A stretch of 64,000 bases of DNA from an uncultured Rhodobacter sp. Lineage in GTDB: Bacteria; Pseudomonadota; Alphaproteobacteria; Rhodobacterales; Rhodobacteraceae. This document shows, in pieces, positions 36,037 through 45,039 of the stretch. Each line of letters starts with the position of its first letter. The first letter of the stretch is position 1. Position numbers and translations under genes: made by a program. The stretch is from NCBI GenBank assembly GCA_945952585.1, contig CAMFII010000002.1:434001-498000 (forward strand). Reading direction: 5' to 3'. The notes beneath the pieces are model-generated. The model worked only from the letters and a program-made list of their open reading frames with translations, did not search any database and was not told where the DNA came from.

Positions 36037-36673
36037 CGATCGTCGCCTCGGTCGCGGCGCGCAGCTCCGCTTCGGACACGCCCGGCGCAAGCTCGACGAT
36101 GTGCAACCCCTTGTGGCCCACGTCGAGCACACCAAGGTTGGTGATGATCCGGTCGACGACGCCCTTGCCCGTCAGGGGAAGGGTGCATTCACGGAGCACC
36201 TTCGACTCGCCGTGCTTCGAGGTGTGGTCCATCACCACCACCACGCGGCCCACGCCCGCGACCAGATCCATCGCGCCCCCCATGCCCTTCACGAGCTTGC
36301 CGGGGATCATCCAGTTCGCGAGGTCGCCGTTCTCGGCCACTTCCATCGCGCCAAGAATCGCCATGGCGATCTTGCCGCCGCGGATCATCGCGAAAGAGGT
36401 CGCAGAATCGAAGAAGGCGGTCTGCGGCAGTTCGGTGATCGTCTGCTTGCCGGCGTTGATGAGGTCGGGGTCCTCTTCGCCCTCATAGGGGAAGGGGCCC
36501 ATGCCGAGCATCCCGTTTTCCGATTGCAGCGTCACGTTCACGCCCTTGGGGATGTAGTTCGCCACCAGAGTCGGGATGCCGATGCCGAGGTTCACATACA
36601 TGCCGTCGCGCAGTTCCTGCGCGGCGCGGGCGGCCATCTGGTTGCGGTCCCAGCCCTTCATCTCCTCGGCCAT
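36029..36673 (-). CDS. scoB: 3-oxoacid CoA-transferase subunit B
   Basis: A 214-residue beta subunit of a family I CoA-transferase. The catalytic Glu lies in [12 protein letters not shown] (residue about 51), inside the SENG signature. The N-terminal [20 protein letters not shown] and central [20 protein letters not shown] segments are typical of succinyl-CoA:3-ketoacid transferases. With ScoA it moves CoA from succinyl-CoA to acetoacetate for ketone body or polyhydroxybutyrate use. The ATG at 36673 shares one base with the scoA stop codon, so the subunits are coupled. Confidence 0.92.
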   Translation of the reverse strand: MAEEMKGWDRNQMAARAAQELRDGMYVNLGIGIPTLVANYIPKGVNVTLQSENGMLGMGPFPYEGEEDPDLINAGKQTITELPQTAFFDSATSFAMIRGGKIAMAILGAMEVAENGDLANWMIPGKLVKGMGGAMDLVAGVGRVVVVMDHTSKHGESKVLRECTLPLTGKGVVDRIITNLGVLDVGHKGLHIVELAPGVSEAELRAATEATIVG

Positions 36674-37377
36674 CACGCGGTCTCCTTCTTGCGGACGGTG
36701 CGCTGTTCGATCCGCTTCTCGTGTGGACCCTTGATCAGCCGGTGCACATAGATGCCGGGCAGGTGGATCGAGTCGGGGTCGAGCGAGCCGAGCGGCACGA
36801 TTTCCTCGACCTCGGCCACACAGACCTTGCCGCAGGTCGCGGCGGGCACGTTGAAGTTGCGCGCCGTCTTGCGGAAGACTAGGTTGCCCGAGGGGTCGGC
36901 CTTCCATGCCTTGACGATCGAGACGTCGGCGACGATCCCGCGTTCAAGGATGTAGGTCTTGCCGTCGAAGTCGTGGTGTTCCTTGCCCTCGGCGATCACC
37001 GTGCCGACGCCGGTCGCGGTGTAGAAGCCGGGAATGCCCGCGCCGCCAGCCCGCATCCGTTCGGCGAGCGTGCCTTGCGGGTTGAATTCCAGCTCCAGCT
37101 CACCCGAGAGGTACTGGCGCATGAATTCGGCATTCTCGCCGACATAGGACGAGATCATTTTCTTCACCTGCCGGGTTTCCAGCAGCACGCCCAGGCCGAA
37201 CCCATCGACGCCCGCATTGTTCGACGCGACGGTGAGGTTCTTCGTCCCCGCCTCGCGGATAGCGGCGATCAGCAGTTCCGGAATGCCGCACAGGCCGAAG
37301 CCCCCTGCGGCGATCAGCATCCCGTCGAAGAGAAGGCCATCGAGGGCCTCCTTCGCGGAACCGTAGGTCTTGTCCAT
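36673..37377 (-). CDS. scoA: 3-oxoacid CoA-transferase subunit A
   Basis: A 234-residue alpha subunit. [20 protein letters not shown] near residue 24 is the CoA-transferase oxyanion and glycine-rich region. [19 protein letters not shown] and [19 protein letters not shown] follow, as in the family. It forms a heterotetramer with ScoB. The start at 37377 is the ATG where homology begins, preceded by GAGGG. It lies 83 bp downstream of topA, and the gene order scoA-scoB-GNAT reads leftward as one unit. Confidence 0.92.
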   Translation of the reverse strand: MDKTYGSAKEALDGLLFDGMLIAAGGFGLCGIPELLIAAIREAGTKNLTVASNNAGVDGFGLGVLLETRQVKKMISSYVGENAEFMRQYLSGELELEFNPQGTLAERMRAGGAGIPGFYTATGVGTVIAEGKEHHDFDGKTYILERGIVADVSIVKAWKADPSGNLVFRKTARNFNVPAATCGKVCVAEVEEIVPLGSLDPDSIHLPGIYVHRLIKGPHEKRIEQRTVRKKETA

Positions 37378-37460
37378 CTGGGCCCTCCCGCAAACTCTCG
37401 GCGCCATTTCTGGCCGCTCAGAGCGGGAAGGTCAATCGCTGCGCCGCGGCAGGGGCCGGA

Positions 37461-40088
37461 TCAGGCCTTGGCAGCCTTTGGGGCCGCCTTTCGGGCGGGC
37501 GCCTTGGCCTTGGTCGCTGCTTTCTTGGCCGGCGCCTTTGCGGTCTTGGCAGCAGCGGGTTTGGTGGCCGCGGTTTTCGCAGTCGCCTTGCGTGGGGCCT
37601 TGCCGCCCTTGCCGCCCTTGGCGGCCTTTTCCGCCACCAGCGTCAGTGCCTCTTCCAGTGTCACCGCTTCGGGCGACAGCTCCTTCGGAAGGGTGGCGTT
37701 CACCTTGCCCCACTTGACGTAAGGACCATAGCGACCGGGCATGACCTGTACGACGCCGCCATCGGGGTGTTCGCCAAGATCGCGCAGCGCGGTCGCAGGG
37801 CTTGCCGGGCGGCCGCGTATCGTTTTCAGGGCCAGCACCTCGACCGCGCGGTTCATCCCGATGGTGAAGACCTCATCCACCTCCGGCAGGTTGGCATAGG
37901 TCGAGTTGTGCTTCACGTAAGGCCCATAGCGACCGATCCCGGCCTCGACCGGCTGGCCGTCCTCGGGATGGGGACCTATCGGGCGCGGCAGGTCGAGAAG
38001 CATAAGCGCGCGGTCCAGCGGCAGGCTGTCTGGCGACCAGCCCTTGGGCAGGCTGGCGCGGGGCGGCTTGGGATTGTCCGCCGTCGCCTCGCCGCGCTGG
38101 ACATAGGGCCCGAACCGGCCCGAACGCAGGGTGATGTCCCGCCCTTCGCTATCCTGGCCAAGGACCTTGCCGTCGGCCGACATTCCCCCGTCCTCGCCAT
38201 TCGGAACCGAGATCGGGCGGGTGTAGCGACACTCCGGATAGTTGCCGCAGCCGATGAAGGCCCCGCCCGAACGTGCGGTCTTCAGGTGCAGCCGGCCATT
38301 GCCGCAGACCGGGCAGGCGCGCGGATCGCCGCCATCGGCGCGGGGAGGGTAGAGATGCGGCGCAAGGAAGTCGTCGATCTTTTCCAGGACCTCGCCGATG
38401 CGCAGGTCGGCGGTCTCGGCGATGGCGGCCGAGAAATCGCGCCAGAAGCGCGCCAGCACCTCCTTGTAGTTCCGCTCGCCCGCCGAGACATCGTCGAGTT
38501 CCGTCTCAAGATCGGCGGTGAAGTCGTATTCCACATACTTGCGGAAGAAGTTGGTGAGGAAGGCCGTGACCAGCCGCCCCTTGTCCTCGGGGATCAGGCG
38601 GTTCTTGTCCTTGCGGACATATTCGCGGTCCTGGATCGTCGACAGGACCGAGGCATAGGTCGACGGCCGGCCGATGCCCAGCTCTTCCATGCGCTTGACC
38701 AGCGTCGCCTCGGTGTAGCGGGGCGGCGGCTGGGTGAAGTGCTGCTCGGGCGTCACTGACCGTTTCTCGGCCGGCTCACCTTGCATGATTTGCGGCAGGC
38801 GGCCTTCGCCATCCTCGGGATCCTCGTCGCGGCCCTCGTCATAGACCTTGAGGAAGCCGTCGAAGAGCACGACCTGACCGGTGGCGCGCAGTTCGACCTG
38901 TCCGTCGGGGCTTGCGACATCGACCGTGGTGCGTTCCAGCCGCGCGGCGGCCATCTGGCTCGCGATGGTGCGCTTCCAGATCAGGTCGTAGAGCTTGCGC
39001 TGGTCGGTTTCGGTCAGGCGCAGGCTGTCCGGTGCGGCCGACATGTCGGTCGGCCGGATGCATTCGTGGGCTTCCTGCGCGTTCTTGGCCTTGTTCTTGT
39101 ACATGCGCGGGCTGTCGGGGACGTAAGCCGCGCCGAAGCGGCGGCCGATCTCGGCGCGGGCGGCCATCACCGCCTCGGGCGCCATGTCGATGCCGTCGGT
39201 CCGCATGTAGGTGATATGGCCCGCCTCGTAGAGCCGCTGTGCCGCCGACATGGTGGCCTTGGCACCCATGCCGTATTTGCGGCTCGCCTCCTGTTGGAGG
39301 GTCGAGGTCATGAAGGGCGGCCAGGGATTGCGGCTCGCGGGCTTCGCCTCGACCGATTTGACGTTCAGGGTTCGGGACGTGACAGCCTGCACCGCCAGTT
39401 CGGCCGCGGTGGAGTTCGCAATGTCGAACTTGTCCAGTTTCTTGCCGCCGAGAACCGTCAGCCGCGCTTCGTATTCCTGTCCGCGCGGGGTGGCGAGCAG
39501 CGCCTTCACCGTCCAGTATTCGCGGGCGCGGAAGGCCTCGATCTCCATCTCGCGCTCGACGATCAGGCGCAGGCACACCGATTGCACGCGGCCCGCTGAT
39601 TTCGCGCCCGGCAGCTTGCGCCACAGGACCGGCGACAGGGTGAAGCCGACAAGATAGTCAAGCGCGCGGCGGGCGAGGTACGCCTCGACCAGTGCCTGGT
39701 CGACATCGCGCGGCTCCTTCATCGCCTGGGTCACCGCATCCTTGGTAATGGCGTTGAAAGTCACACGGCGGACGGTCTTGCCCTTCTTCAGCGACGGGGC
39801 GAGCGCCTGTTGCAGGTGCCACGAGATCGCCTCGCCCTCGCGGTCGGGGTCGGTGGCAAGGATCAGCGCGTCGTCGGTTTTCAGCGCCTCGGCGATCGCC
39901 CGGACGTGTTTCTTCGACTCGGGCGGAACCTCCCAGTCCATGGCGAAATCATGCTCGGGATCGACTGAGCCGTCCTTGGCCGGCAGGTCGCGGACATGGC
40001 CGTAAGAGGCGAGAACCGTGTAGTCCGAACCGAGATATTTGTTGATTGTCTTGGCCTTGGCGGGGGACTCGACGACGACGACGGGCAT
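37461..40088 (-). CDS. topA: DNA topoisomerase I
   Basis: An 875-residue type IA topoisomerase. The TOPRIM domain begins MPVVVVESPAKAKTINKYLG and holds ATDPDREGEAISWHL with its acidic metal ligands. The active-site Tyr is in GHITYMRTDGIDM (about residue 320). One four-cysteine zinc motif (CPVCGNGRLHLKT to CGNYPECRY) follows, then several C-terminal topo repeats (RSGRFGPYVQRGE, GIGRYGPYVKHN, GRYGPYVKWG), and a Lys/Ala/Pro-rich tail of about 50 residues that probably binds DNA. It relaxes negative supercoils. The ATG at 40088 is chosen because TOPRIM homology begins there. Confidence 0.95.
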   Translation of the reverse strand: MPVVVVESPAKAKTINKYLGSDYTVLASYGHVRDLPAKDGSVDPEHDFAMDWEVPPESKKHVRAIAEALKTDDALILATDPDREGEAISWHLQQALAPSLKKGKTVRRVTFNAITKDAVTQAMKEPRDVDQALVEAYLARRALDYLVGFTLSPVLWRKLPGAKSAGRVQSVCLRLIVEREMEIEAFRAREYWTVKALLATPRGQEYEARLTVLGGKKLDKFDIANSTAAELAVQAVTSRTLNVKSVEAKPASRNPWPPFMTSTLQQEASRKYGMGAKATMSAAQRLYEAGHITYMRTDGIDMAPEAVMAARAEIGRRFGAAYVPDSPRMYKNKAKNAQEAHECIRPTDMSAAPDSLRLTETDQRKLYDLIWKRTIASQMAAARLERTTVDVASPDGQVELRATGQVVLFDGFLKVYDEGRDEDPEDGEGRLPQIMQGEPAEKRSVTPEQHFTQPPPRYTEATLVKRMEELGIGRPSTYASVLSTIQDREYVRKDKNRLIPEDKGRLVTAFLTNFFRKYVEYDFTADLETELDDVSAGERNYKEVLARFWRDFSAAIAETADLRIGEVLEKIDDFLAPHLYPPRADGGDPRACPVCGNGRLHLKTARSGGAFIGCGNYPECRYTRPISVPNGEDGGMSADGKVLGQDSEGRDITLRSGRFGPYVQRGEATADNPKPPRASLPKGWSPDSLPLDRALMLLDLPRPIGPHPEDGQPVEAGIGRYGPYVKHNSTYANLPEVDEVFTIGMNRAVEVLALKTIRGRPASPATALRDLGEHPDGGVVQVMPGRYGPYVKWGKVNATLPKELSPEAVTLEEALTLVAEKAAKGGKGGKAPRKATAKTAATKPAAAKTAKAPAKKAATKAKAPARKAAPKAAKA

Positions 40089-40227
40089 CAAGGACCTCTT
40101 TCCAAAGCGACGAATGACATGGCGGCGCAAAATTGGGGGTCGGCGCGGCAATGTCAAGGAAGGGGATAGTGCGGTCGGCAAAGACTGCCAGAGCCTTCCT
40201 TAGCGGCAAGGCAGATGCAGGTCGTGC

Positions 40228-40274
40228 GCAAGAATTTTCCAGAATTTTTGCGAAAGCTATTCGAAGAGCTTTGG
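40228..40274. repeat. 47-nt double palindrome element, copy C (reverse orientation)
   Basis: The two 24-nt palindromes share base 40251, but their order is reversed relative to copies A and B. The AT-rich arm pair, roughly GCAAGAATTTTC / AGAATTTTTGC, comes first. The AAAGCT / AGCTTT pair around TATTCGAAG comes second. A few mismatches and wobbles are present. It lies in the 215-bp space between the topA start codon and the dprA stop codon, 30 bp after dprA in the direction of transcription. Confidence 0.8.
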
Positions 40275-40303
40275 CCGCTCCCAAGGACGTCTTCGGCCGA
40301 ACC

Positions 40304-41458
40304 TCAGGCGATCCGCGACAGCAGGCCACCAGGCTGCCGCAGGATCCGCCCTTCAAGTTCCAGGGTCACCAGCTGCGACGTCACATGCGCCGCCGGCAGG
40401 GCAAGGTCGCGGATCAGCTGGTCTTCGGCCAGCGGACTGGGGCCGAGGCGGTCGAGAATGCGGGAGTGCAGGGCAGCCATCTCTGGCAAGGGGCGTGACC
40501 GGGGAACAGGGCCGGGCAGGGGGGCAGGTGACGGTTCGGGTTCGACCGCAGGCGCCACGTCGACCGCCGCGCCAAGCGCCTCGAGCACGTCTTGCGGGCC
40601 CCGGACAAGCGCTGCGCCGTCCCGGATCAGCATGTTGCAGCCCGCGGCCCGGGCATCGAAGGGATGACCCGGAACCGCCATAACCTCGCGCCCGAGATCG
40701 AGCGCGGCGCGGGCGGTGATAAGGCTGCCGGACCGCGCTGCGGCTTCGACCACCACCACTGCCCGGGACAGGCCCGCCACGATGCGGTTCCGCGCCGGGA
40801 AATGGCGCGCCTGCGGGGGCAGGCCCATCGGCTGTTCGGAGATCAGGCACCCCTCGGCGGCGATGCGGGCGGCGAGGGCCGCGTTTTCCTCGGGGTAAAT
40901 CACGTCGACACCCCCTGCCTGCACCGCAACCGTCCCATGAGGCAAGGCCACCTCGTGCGCGGCGGCGTCGATGCCGCGCGCCAGGCCCGAAACGACCACC
41001 TGGCCGGCCTGGCCAAGTCCCTCTGCCAGCCGCCGCGCCATGCGCAGGCCAAGGCTTGAGGCATTGCGGGCGCCCACCAGTGCAATCGTCGGCACGGCAA
41101 GGAGCGACAGATCTCCCCGTGCCCAGATCAGGGGGGGAGCATCCGGCAAATCCATCAGCGATGCCGGGTAACCGGGCTGTCCCCAGAGCAGGAGCGTCGC
41201 CCCCGCCAGCCTGGCCTGCGCCATCTCGTGCTGCACGACCTCGATCGGGCAGGGCTGGTAATCCTCGACCCCCGCCGATCTGGCAATACTGGGAAGTTCC
41301 CGCAGGGCCGCCCCGGCCGAGCCATGCTCGGCCATCAGTCGGTGAAAGGTTGCGGGTCCGACCCTGCGGGAGCGCATGAGGCGAAGCCACGACGATCCGT
41401 CATCCTCCGGGGTGGGTGGGGTGAAGGGTGTGGGGGACAGGAACGGACCTTCAGCCAT
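40304..41458 (-). CDS. dprA: DNA-processing protein DprA
   Basis: A 384-residue protein. An N-terminal SAM-like helical region (SSWLRLMRSRRVGPATFHRLM) precedes the Rossmann-like DprA fold, with IALVGARNASSLGLRMARRLAEGL, VVSGLARGIDAAAHEVAL and AGGVDVIYPEENAALAARI, and a C-terminal winged-helix domain (DQLIRDLALPAAHVTSQLVTLELEGRI). DprA loads RecA on incoming single-stranded DNA during natural transformation. The start at 41458 lies where homology begins. No other competence genes are in the window, apart from the tad pilus, which is not a classical DNA-uptake pilus. Confidence 0.93.
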   Translation of the reverse strand: MAEGPFLSPTPFTPPTPEDDGSSWLRLMRSRRVGPATFHRLMAEHGSAGAALRELPSIARSAGVEDYQPCPIEVVQHEMAQARLAGATLLLWGQPGYPASLMDLPDAPPLIWARGDLSLLAVPTIALVGARNASSLGLRMARRLAEGLGQAGQVVVSGLARGIDAAAHEVALPHGTVAVQAGGVDVIYPEENAALAARIAAEGCLISEQPMGLPPQARHFPARNRIVAGLSRAVVVVEAAARSGSLITARAALDLGREVMAVPGHPFDARAAGCNMLIRDGAALVRGPQDVLEALGAAVDVAPAVEPEPSPAPLPGPVPRSRPLPEMAALHSRILDRLGPSPLAEDQLIRDLALPAAHVTSQLVTLELEGRILRQPGGLLSRIA

Positions 41459-41593
41459 CGTGTGCCTCGCCTCATGCGCAGGTCCACCCTGCGGCCACAG
41501 GGTTAACGGTGGGTAAAGGCTGATCTGCAGCTGCACGAATTCTCGACAAAGATGGCGGAGTTGCGCGAAACGCCGATTGAACTTCCCTGCAAA

Positions 41594-41605
41594 ATTTGAT
41601 CAAAT
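41594..41605. promoter_or_regulatory. Palindrome upstream of gabT
   Basis: ATTTGATCAAAT is a perfect 12-base palindrome, 57 bp before the gabT start codon, in the 203-bp space between divergent dprA and gabT. It has the form of a small operator. No regulator gene is adjacent. Confidence 0.4.
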
Positions 41606-41661
41606 CAGCGCAGGACATGTCCGGCGCCCTTCCGGCGCCCCGGACCGATTCGGAGAGAGCC

Positions 41662-42939
41662 ATGCTGAACGCTGATGTAGCCCGCCGCCGCGAAACCGCG
41701 ATTTCGCGCGGGGTCGGGATGACCACCCAGATCTACGCCGACAAGGCACTGAACTCGGAAATCTGGGACATCGAGGGCAACCGCTATATCGACTTCGCCG
41801 CGGGCATCGCCGTGGTGAACACCGGCCACCGCCATCCCAAGGTGATGGCGGCCGTCGCCGAGCAGCTGAACCGCTTCACCCATACCTGCCACCAGGTCCT
41901 GCCCTACGAGAACTACATCCGTCTGGCCGAGCGGCTGAACGAGAAGGTTCCGGGCAATTTCCAGAAGAAGACGATCTTCGCGACCACCGGCGCCGAAGCC
42001 GTCGAGAACGCGATCAAGATCGCACGTGTCGCCACCGGCCGCAATGCCGTCATCGCCTTCGGCGGCGCCTTCCATGGTCGGACCTTCATGGGCATGACCC
42101 TGACCGGCAAGGTCGAGCCCTACAAGAAGGGCTTCGGCACCATGATGCCAGATGTCTTCCACGTGCCCTATCCGCAGGAGGTGCACGGCATTTCGACCGC
42201 GCAGGCGATGGAAGGGATTACCAAGCTCTTCAAGGCCGATGTCGATCCGGCCCGCGTCGCCGCGATCATCCTCGAGCCGGTGCAGGGCGAGGGCGGCTTC
42301 TATCCGGCGCCGACCGACCTGATGAAGGCGGTGCGCAAGCTCTGCGACGACAACGGCATCGTCATGATCGCGGACGAAGTCCAGACCGGCTTTGCCCGGA
42401 CCGGCACGATGTTCGCCATGGAAGCGCATGGTGTCGCCGCCGACATCACCTGCATGGCCAAGGGCCTAGGCGGCGGCCTGCCGATCTCGGCCGTGACCGG
42501 TCGCGCAGAGCTGATGGACGCCTCGCAGCCCGGCGGTCTTGGCGGCACCTATGCCGGCAACCCGCTTGGCATTGCCGCGGCCAATGCCGTGCTGGACGTG
42601 ATCGAGGAGGAAGACCTCTGCGCCCGCGCCAATGAGCTTGGCTCGCGTCTGAAGCAGAAGCTGGAAGCGATCCGCGCCACCACGCCCGAGATCATGGACA
42701 TCCGCGGCCCGGGCTTCATGGTCGCCGTCGAATTCGGCAAGCCCGGCACGCATGAGCCGGATGCAGGCTTCACCGGCCGGGTCCGGCTCGAGGCGCTGAA
42801 GCGCGGCCTGATCCTGCTGACCTGCGGCGTCTATGGCAACGTGATCCGCTTCCTCGCGCCGATCACCATTCCGGATGCACATTTCGCCGAGGCGATGGAC
42901 ATCCTGGAAGAGGCGATCGCCGCAGCGCGCAAGGGCTGA
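41662..42939 (+). CDS. gabT: 4-aminobutyrate aminotransferase
   Basis: A 425-residue class III PLP-dependent aminotransferase. Family motifs are AGIAVVNTGHRHPKVMAAV, TTGAEAVENAIKIAR and AFGGAFHGRTFMGMTLTGK. The Asp that holds the PLP ring nitrogen is in MIADEVQTGFARTG, and the Schiff-base Lys is in TCMAKGLGGGLP. The PGGLGGTYAGNPL segment is typical of GabT rather than ornithine aminotransferases. It converts 4-aminobutyrate and 2-oxoglutarate to succinate semialdehyde and glutamate. GGAGAG precedes the ATG. A terminator follows the gene. No gabD is adjacent. Confidence 0.92.
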   Translation: MLNADVARRRETAISRGVGMTTQIYADKALNSEIWDIEGNRYIDFAAGIAVVNTGHRHPKVMAAVAEQLNRFTHTCHQVLPYENYIRLAERLNEKVPGNFQKKTIFATTGAEAVENAIKIARVATGRNAVIAFGGAFHGRTFMGMTLTGKVEPYKKGFGTMMPDVFHVPYPQEVHGISTAQAMEGITKLFKADVDPARVAAIILEPVQGEGGFYPAPTDLMKAVRKLCDDNGIVMIADEVQTGFARTGTMFAMEAHGVAADITCMAKGLGGGLPISAVTGRAELMDASQPGGLGGTYAGNPLGIAAANAVLDVIEEEDLCARANELGSRLKQKLEAIRATTPEIMDIRGPGFMVAVEFGKPGTHEPDAGFTGRVRLEALKRGLILLTCGVYGNVIRFLAPITIPDAHFAEAMDILEEAIAAARKG

Positions 42940-42990
42940 GCGCCGGGCGTTACTTGACGGTCAACCCCGCAGGGACAACAGACCAAGAAG

Positions 42991-43017
42991 AAGGGCGATC
43001 CGGTTCGGGTCGCCCTT
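42991..43017 (+). terminator. Intrinsic terminator after gabT
   Basis: AAGGGCGATCC (42991-43001) pairs with GGGTCGCCCTT (43007-43017), with one G-T wobble, across a GGTTC loop, followed by TGCATTT. It stands 51 bases after the gabT stop and separates gabT from the biotin transporter genes. Confidence 0.7.
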
Positions 43018-43076
43018 TGCATTTGGCTTCCTCGGGGGAGAGCGGTAAGGACGGCCGGATCGCAATGGAAGGTGCC

Positions 43077-43802
43077 ATGACGGAAAGCGGCCTGATCCTG
43101 AAGGATGCCGGTTTCTCCCTGCAAGGGAAGACGATCCTGTCGGACATTTCGCTGGACCTGTCCGAGCGGCGGATCGGCATCGCCGGGCGGAACGGGTCGG
43201 GCAAGACAACACTCTTGCGCGTGATGGCGGGGCTGGTGGCGCCGACGGCCGGAACGGTGCGACTGGACGGGATTGATCCGGCGGCAGACCGGAAAGCCGC
43301 GCTCGCGCGGGTCGGTATCCTGTTCCAGAACCCCGACCACCAAATCATCTTTCCGACCGTGGCAGAGGAACTGGCCTTTGGCCTGCGACAGATGGGGCAG
43401 ACCGACGCGGCGGCGCGCGAGGCTGTCGGGAAGATGCTTGCCGATGAGGGGCGGTCGCATTGGGCGACGGCTCCCGTGCACACGCTGTCGCAGGGGCAGC
43501 GGCAATATCTGTGTCTGCTGGCCGTGCTGGCGATGGGGCCGGGTACCATCCTTCTGGACGAGCCTTTCGCAGCGCTGGATCTGCCGACGCAGATCCGGCT
43601 GAAGCGGCGCCTCCAGGCCTTGTCGCAGCGGTTGATTGTCGTCAGCCATGATCCGGACGTGCTGGCCGGGATGGAGCGGGTCGTCTGGATCGAGGGCGGA
43701 AGGGTGCAGCGCGACGGGCCTGCGGGGCCGGTTCTCGAGGAGTTTTCCCGCGAGATGAAACGGTTGGGAGAGGCCGATGCTGACGCTGACCTCGCCGATT
43801 GA
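43077..43802 (+). CDS. bioM: Biotin ECF transporter ATPase BioM
   Basis: A 241-residue ABC ATPase. Walker A is GIAGRNGSGKTTLLRVM (residues about 37-53), the Q-loop is ILFQNPDHQIIFPTV, with the NPDxQ pattern typical of energy-coupling factor ATPases, the signature is LSQGQRQYLCLLAVLAM, Walker B is GTILLDEPFAALD, and the H-loop is LIVVSHD. With BioN and BioY it imports biotin, the system first characterised in Rhodobacter capsulatus. The start at 43077 follows GGAAGG; an ATG four codons upstream is possible. bioN begins 26 bases before the end of bioM. Confidence 0.92.
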   Translation: MTESGLILKDAGFSLQGKTILSDISLDLSERRIGIAGRNGSGKTTLLRVMAGLVAPTAGTVRLDGIDPAADRKAALARVGILFQNPDHQIIFPTVAEELAFGLRQMGQTDAAAREAVGKMLADEGRSHWATAPVHTLSQGQRQYLCLLAVLAMGPGTILLDEPFAALDLPTQIRLKRRLQALSQRLIVVSHDPDVLAGMERVVWIEGGRVQRDGPAGPVLEEFSREMKRLGEADADADLAD

Positions 43803-44373
43803 GACCTGGCTTCACCGCGTCCCGGCCGGCGTAAAGCTGGCGGGGCTCGCGTTGGCGACACTGGTGATCGTGCCGATGACCAACTTGTACTGGATCGCGG
43901 TCGCGGCGGGGCTTGTGACGGCCCTTTACCTGACGCAGGGCGCTGCATTCGCCCGGACCGGCGCGCGGAGGCTCTGGCCGCTCTGGCCGGTCCTGGCGGT
44001 TCTGGCAGTCTGGCATGTCGTGACAGGTGATCTGATGGCAGGTGTCGGGATCGCGCTCCGAATGCTGACGGCGATCGCGCTGGCGAACCTTGTCACCATG
44101 ACGACGCGGCTCGACGACCTGATCGCGGTTGTCGAACGCGCGGCGCGACCTCTGGCGCGGATCGGACTGAGCCCGCGGACACTGGCCGTCGCGATCGCGC
44201 TGGTGATCCGCTTCACACCGGTGTTGTTGTTGCGCGCCGGTCAGCTTATGGAAGCTTGGCGAGCCCGGAGCCCGCGCCGGCCGGGATGGCAGGTCGTGGT
44301 GCCCCTGACGCTGACTGCGCTTGACGATGCCGAGCGGGTGGCCGAGGCGCTCAGGGCGCGCGGCGGATTGTGA
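43777..44373 (+). CDS. bioN: Biotin ECF transporter membrane coupling protein BioN
   Basis: A 198-residue EcfT-type transmembrane protein. Hydrophobic helices include AGLALATLVIVPMTNLYWIA, LWPVLAVLAVWHVVTG and AVAIALVIRFTPVLLL. Coupling helices with Arg-rich motifs (RAGQLMEAWRARSP and DAERVAEALRARGG) give the Ala-Arg-Gly signatures that contact BioM. The gene overlaps bioM by 26 bases, which indicates tight translational coupling, and bioY follows 15 bases later. Confidence 0.92.
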   Translation: MLTLTSPIETWLHRVPAGVKLAGLALATLVIVPMTNLYWIAVAAGLVTALYLTQGAAFARTGARRLWPLWPVLAVLAVWHVVTGDLMAGVGIALRMLTAIALANLVTMTTRLDDLIAVVERAARPLARIGLSPRTLAVAIALVIRFTPVLLLRAGQLMEAWRARSPRRPGWQVVVPLTLTALDDAERVAEALRARGGL

Positions 44374-44388
44374 CGAGAGGTAGACGAC

Positions 44389-44931
44389 TTGGAACGCAAC
44401 GTAACCCTGATTGCCCTGTTCGCTGCGCTGATCGCTGTTCTCGGACTGGTCCCGAAGATCGACCTCGTGTCCGGTGTTCCGATCACCGCGCAATCCCTGG
44501 GCGTAATGCTCTGCGGGACGGTTCTTGGGGCGAGGCGGGGCGCGCTGGCGGTCCTCTTGTTCGTTTTCCTCGTGGCGCTTGGTCTTCCGTTGCTGGCGGG
44601 GGGACGTGGCGGGCTTGGTGTTTTCGCCGGGCCTTCTGTCGGCTACATCATCGGCTTTCCCTTCGCGGCCTTCGTCGCAGGTTGGGTGACCGAGCAGTGG
44701 CGTTCGGGCGTCGGCTTGCCGGCCTTTGCCGGCGCAATCCTGGGCGGGATCGTCGTGCTCTATGCGTTTGGCATTCCCGGCATGGCGCTGGTCCTGGGCA
44801 AGTCGCTGCCCGAGGCGATGTTGCTCGCGGCGCCGTTCCTGGCCGGCGACATCATCAAGGCTGGCCTTGCCGGTCTTATCACCAGCGGGATCGCAAAGGT
44901 CCGGCCGGGCGTGGTGCTGTCCCGCGGTTGA
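44389..44931 (+). CDS. bioY: Biotin-binding S component BioY
   Basis: A 180-residue BioY family protein with about six hydrophobic helices. Family segments include DLVSGVPITAQSLGVMLCG, the GGRGGLGVFAGPSVGYIIGF stretch that forms the biotin site, and the final PFLAGDIIKAGLAGLI. It binds biotin with high affinity and can use BioM and BioN for energised uptake. The frame opens with a TTG at 44389, preceded by GAGAGG, and the downstream Met codons lie inside the first helix, so TTG is the likely start. It is the last gene of bioMNY. Confidence 0.92.
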   Translation: MERNVTLIALFAALIAVLGLVPKIDLVSGVPITAQSLGVMLCGTVLGARRGALAVLLFVFLVALGLPLLAGGRGGLGVFAGPSVGYIIGFPFAAFVAGWVTEQWRSGVGLPAFAGAILGGIVVLYAFGIPGMALVLGKSLPEAMLLAAPFLAGDIIKAGLAGLITSGIAKVRPGVVLSRG

Positions 44932-45039
44932 GGGTAGCGGGCATTTGGCGGGCCTGGGCGGTGGCGCGCCGACTGCAAGACACGCGGCTTGCCCGGGGCG
45001 TTTCGCTGGGCTAGGCCGCATTGAGCCGAGGTGCCCCTG

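Noticed and set aside
42940-43076. BioR or BirA operator upstream of bioMNY
   Set aside because: I looked for a TTATxxATAA-like BioR site and saw none in the gap.
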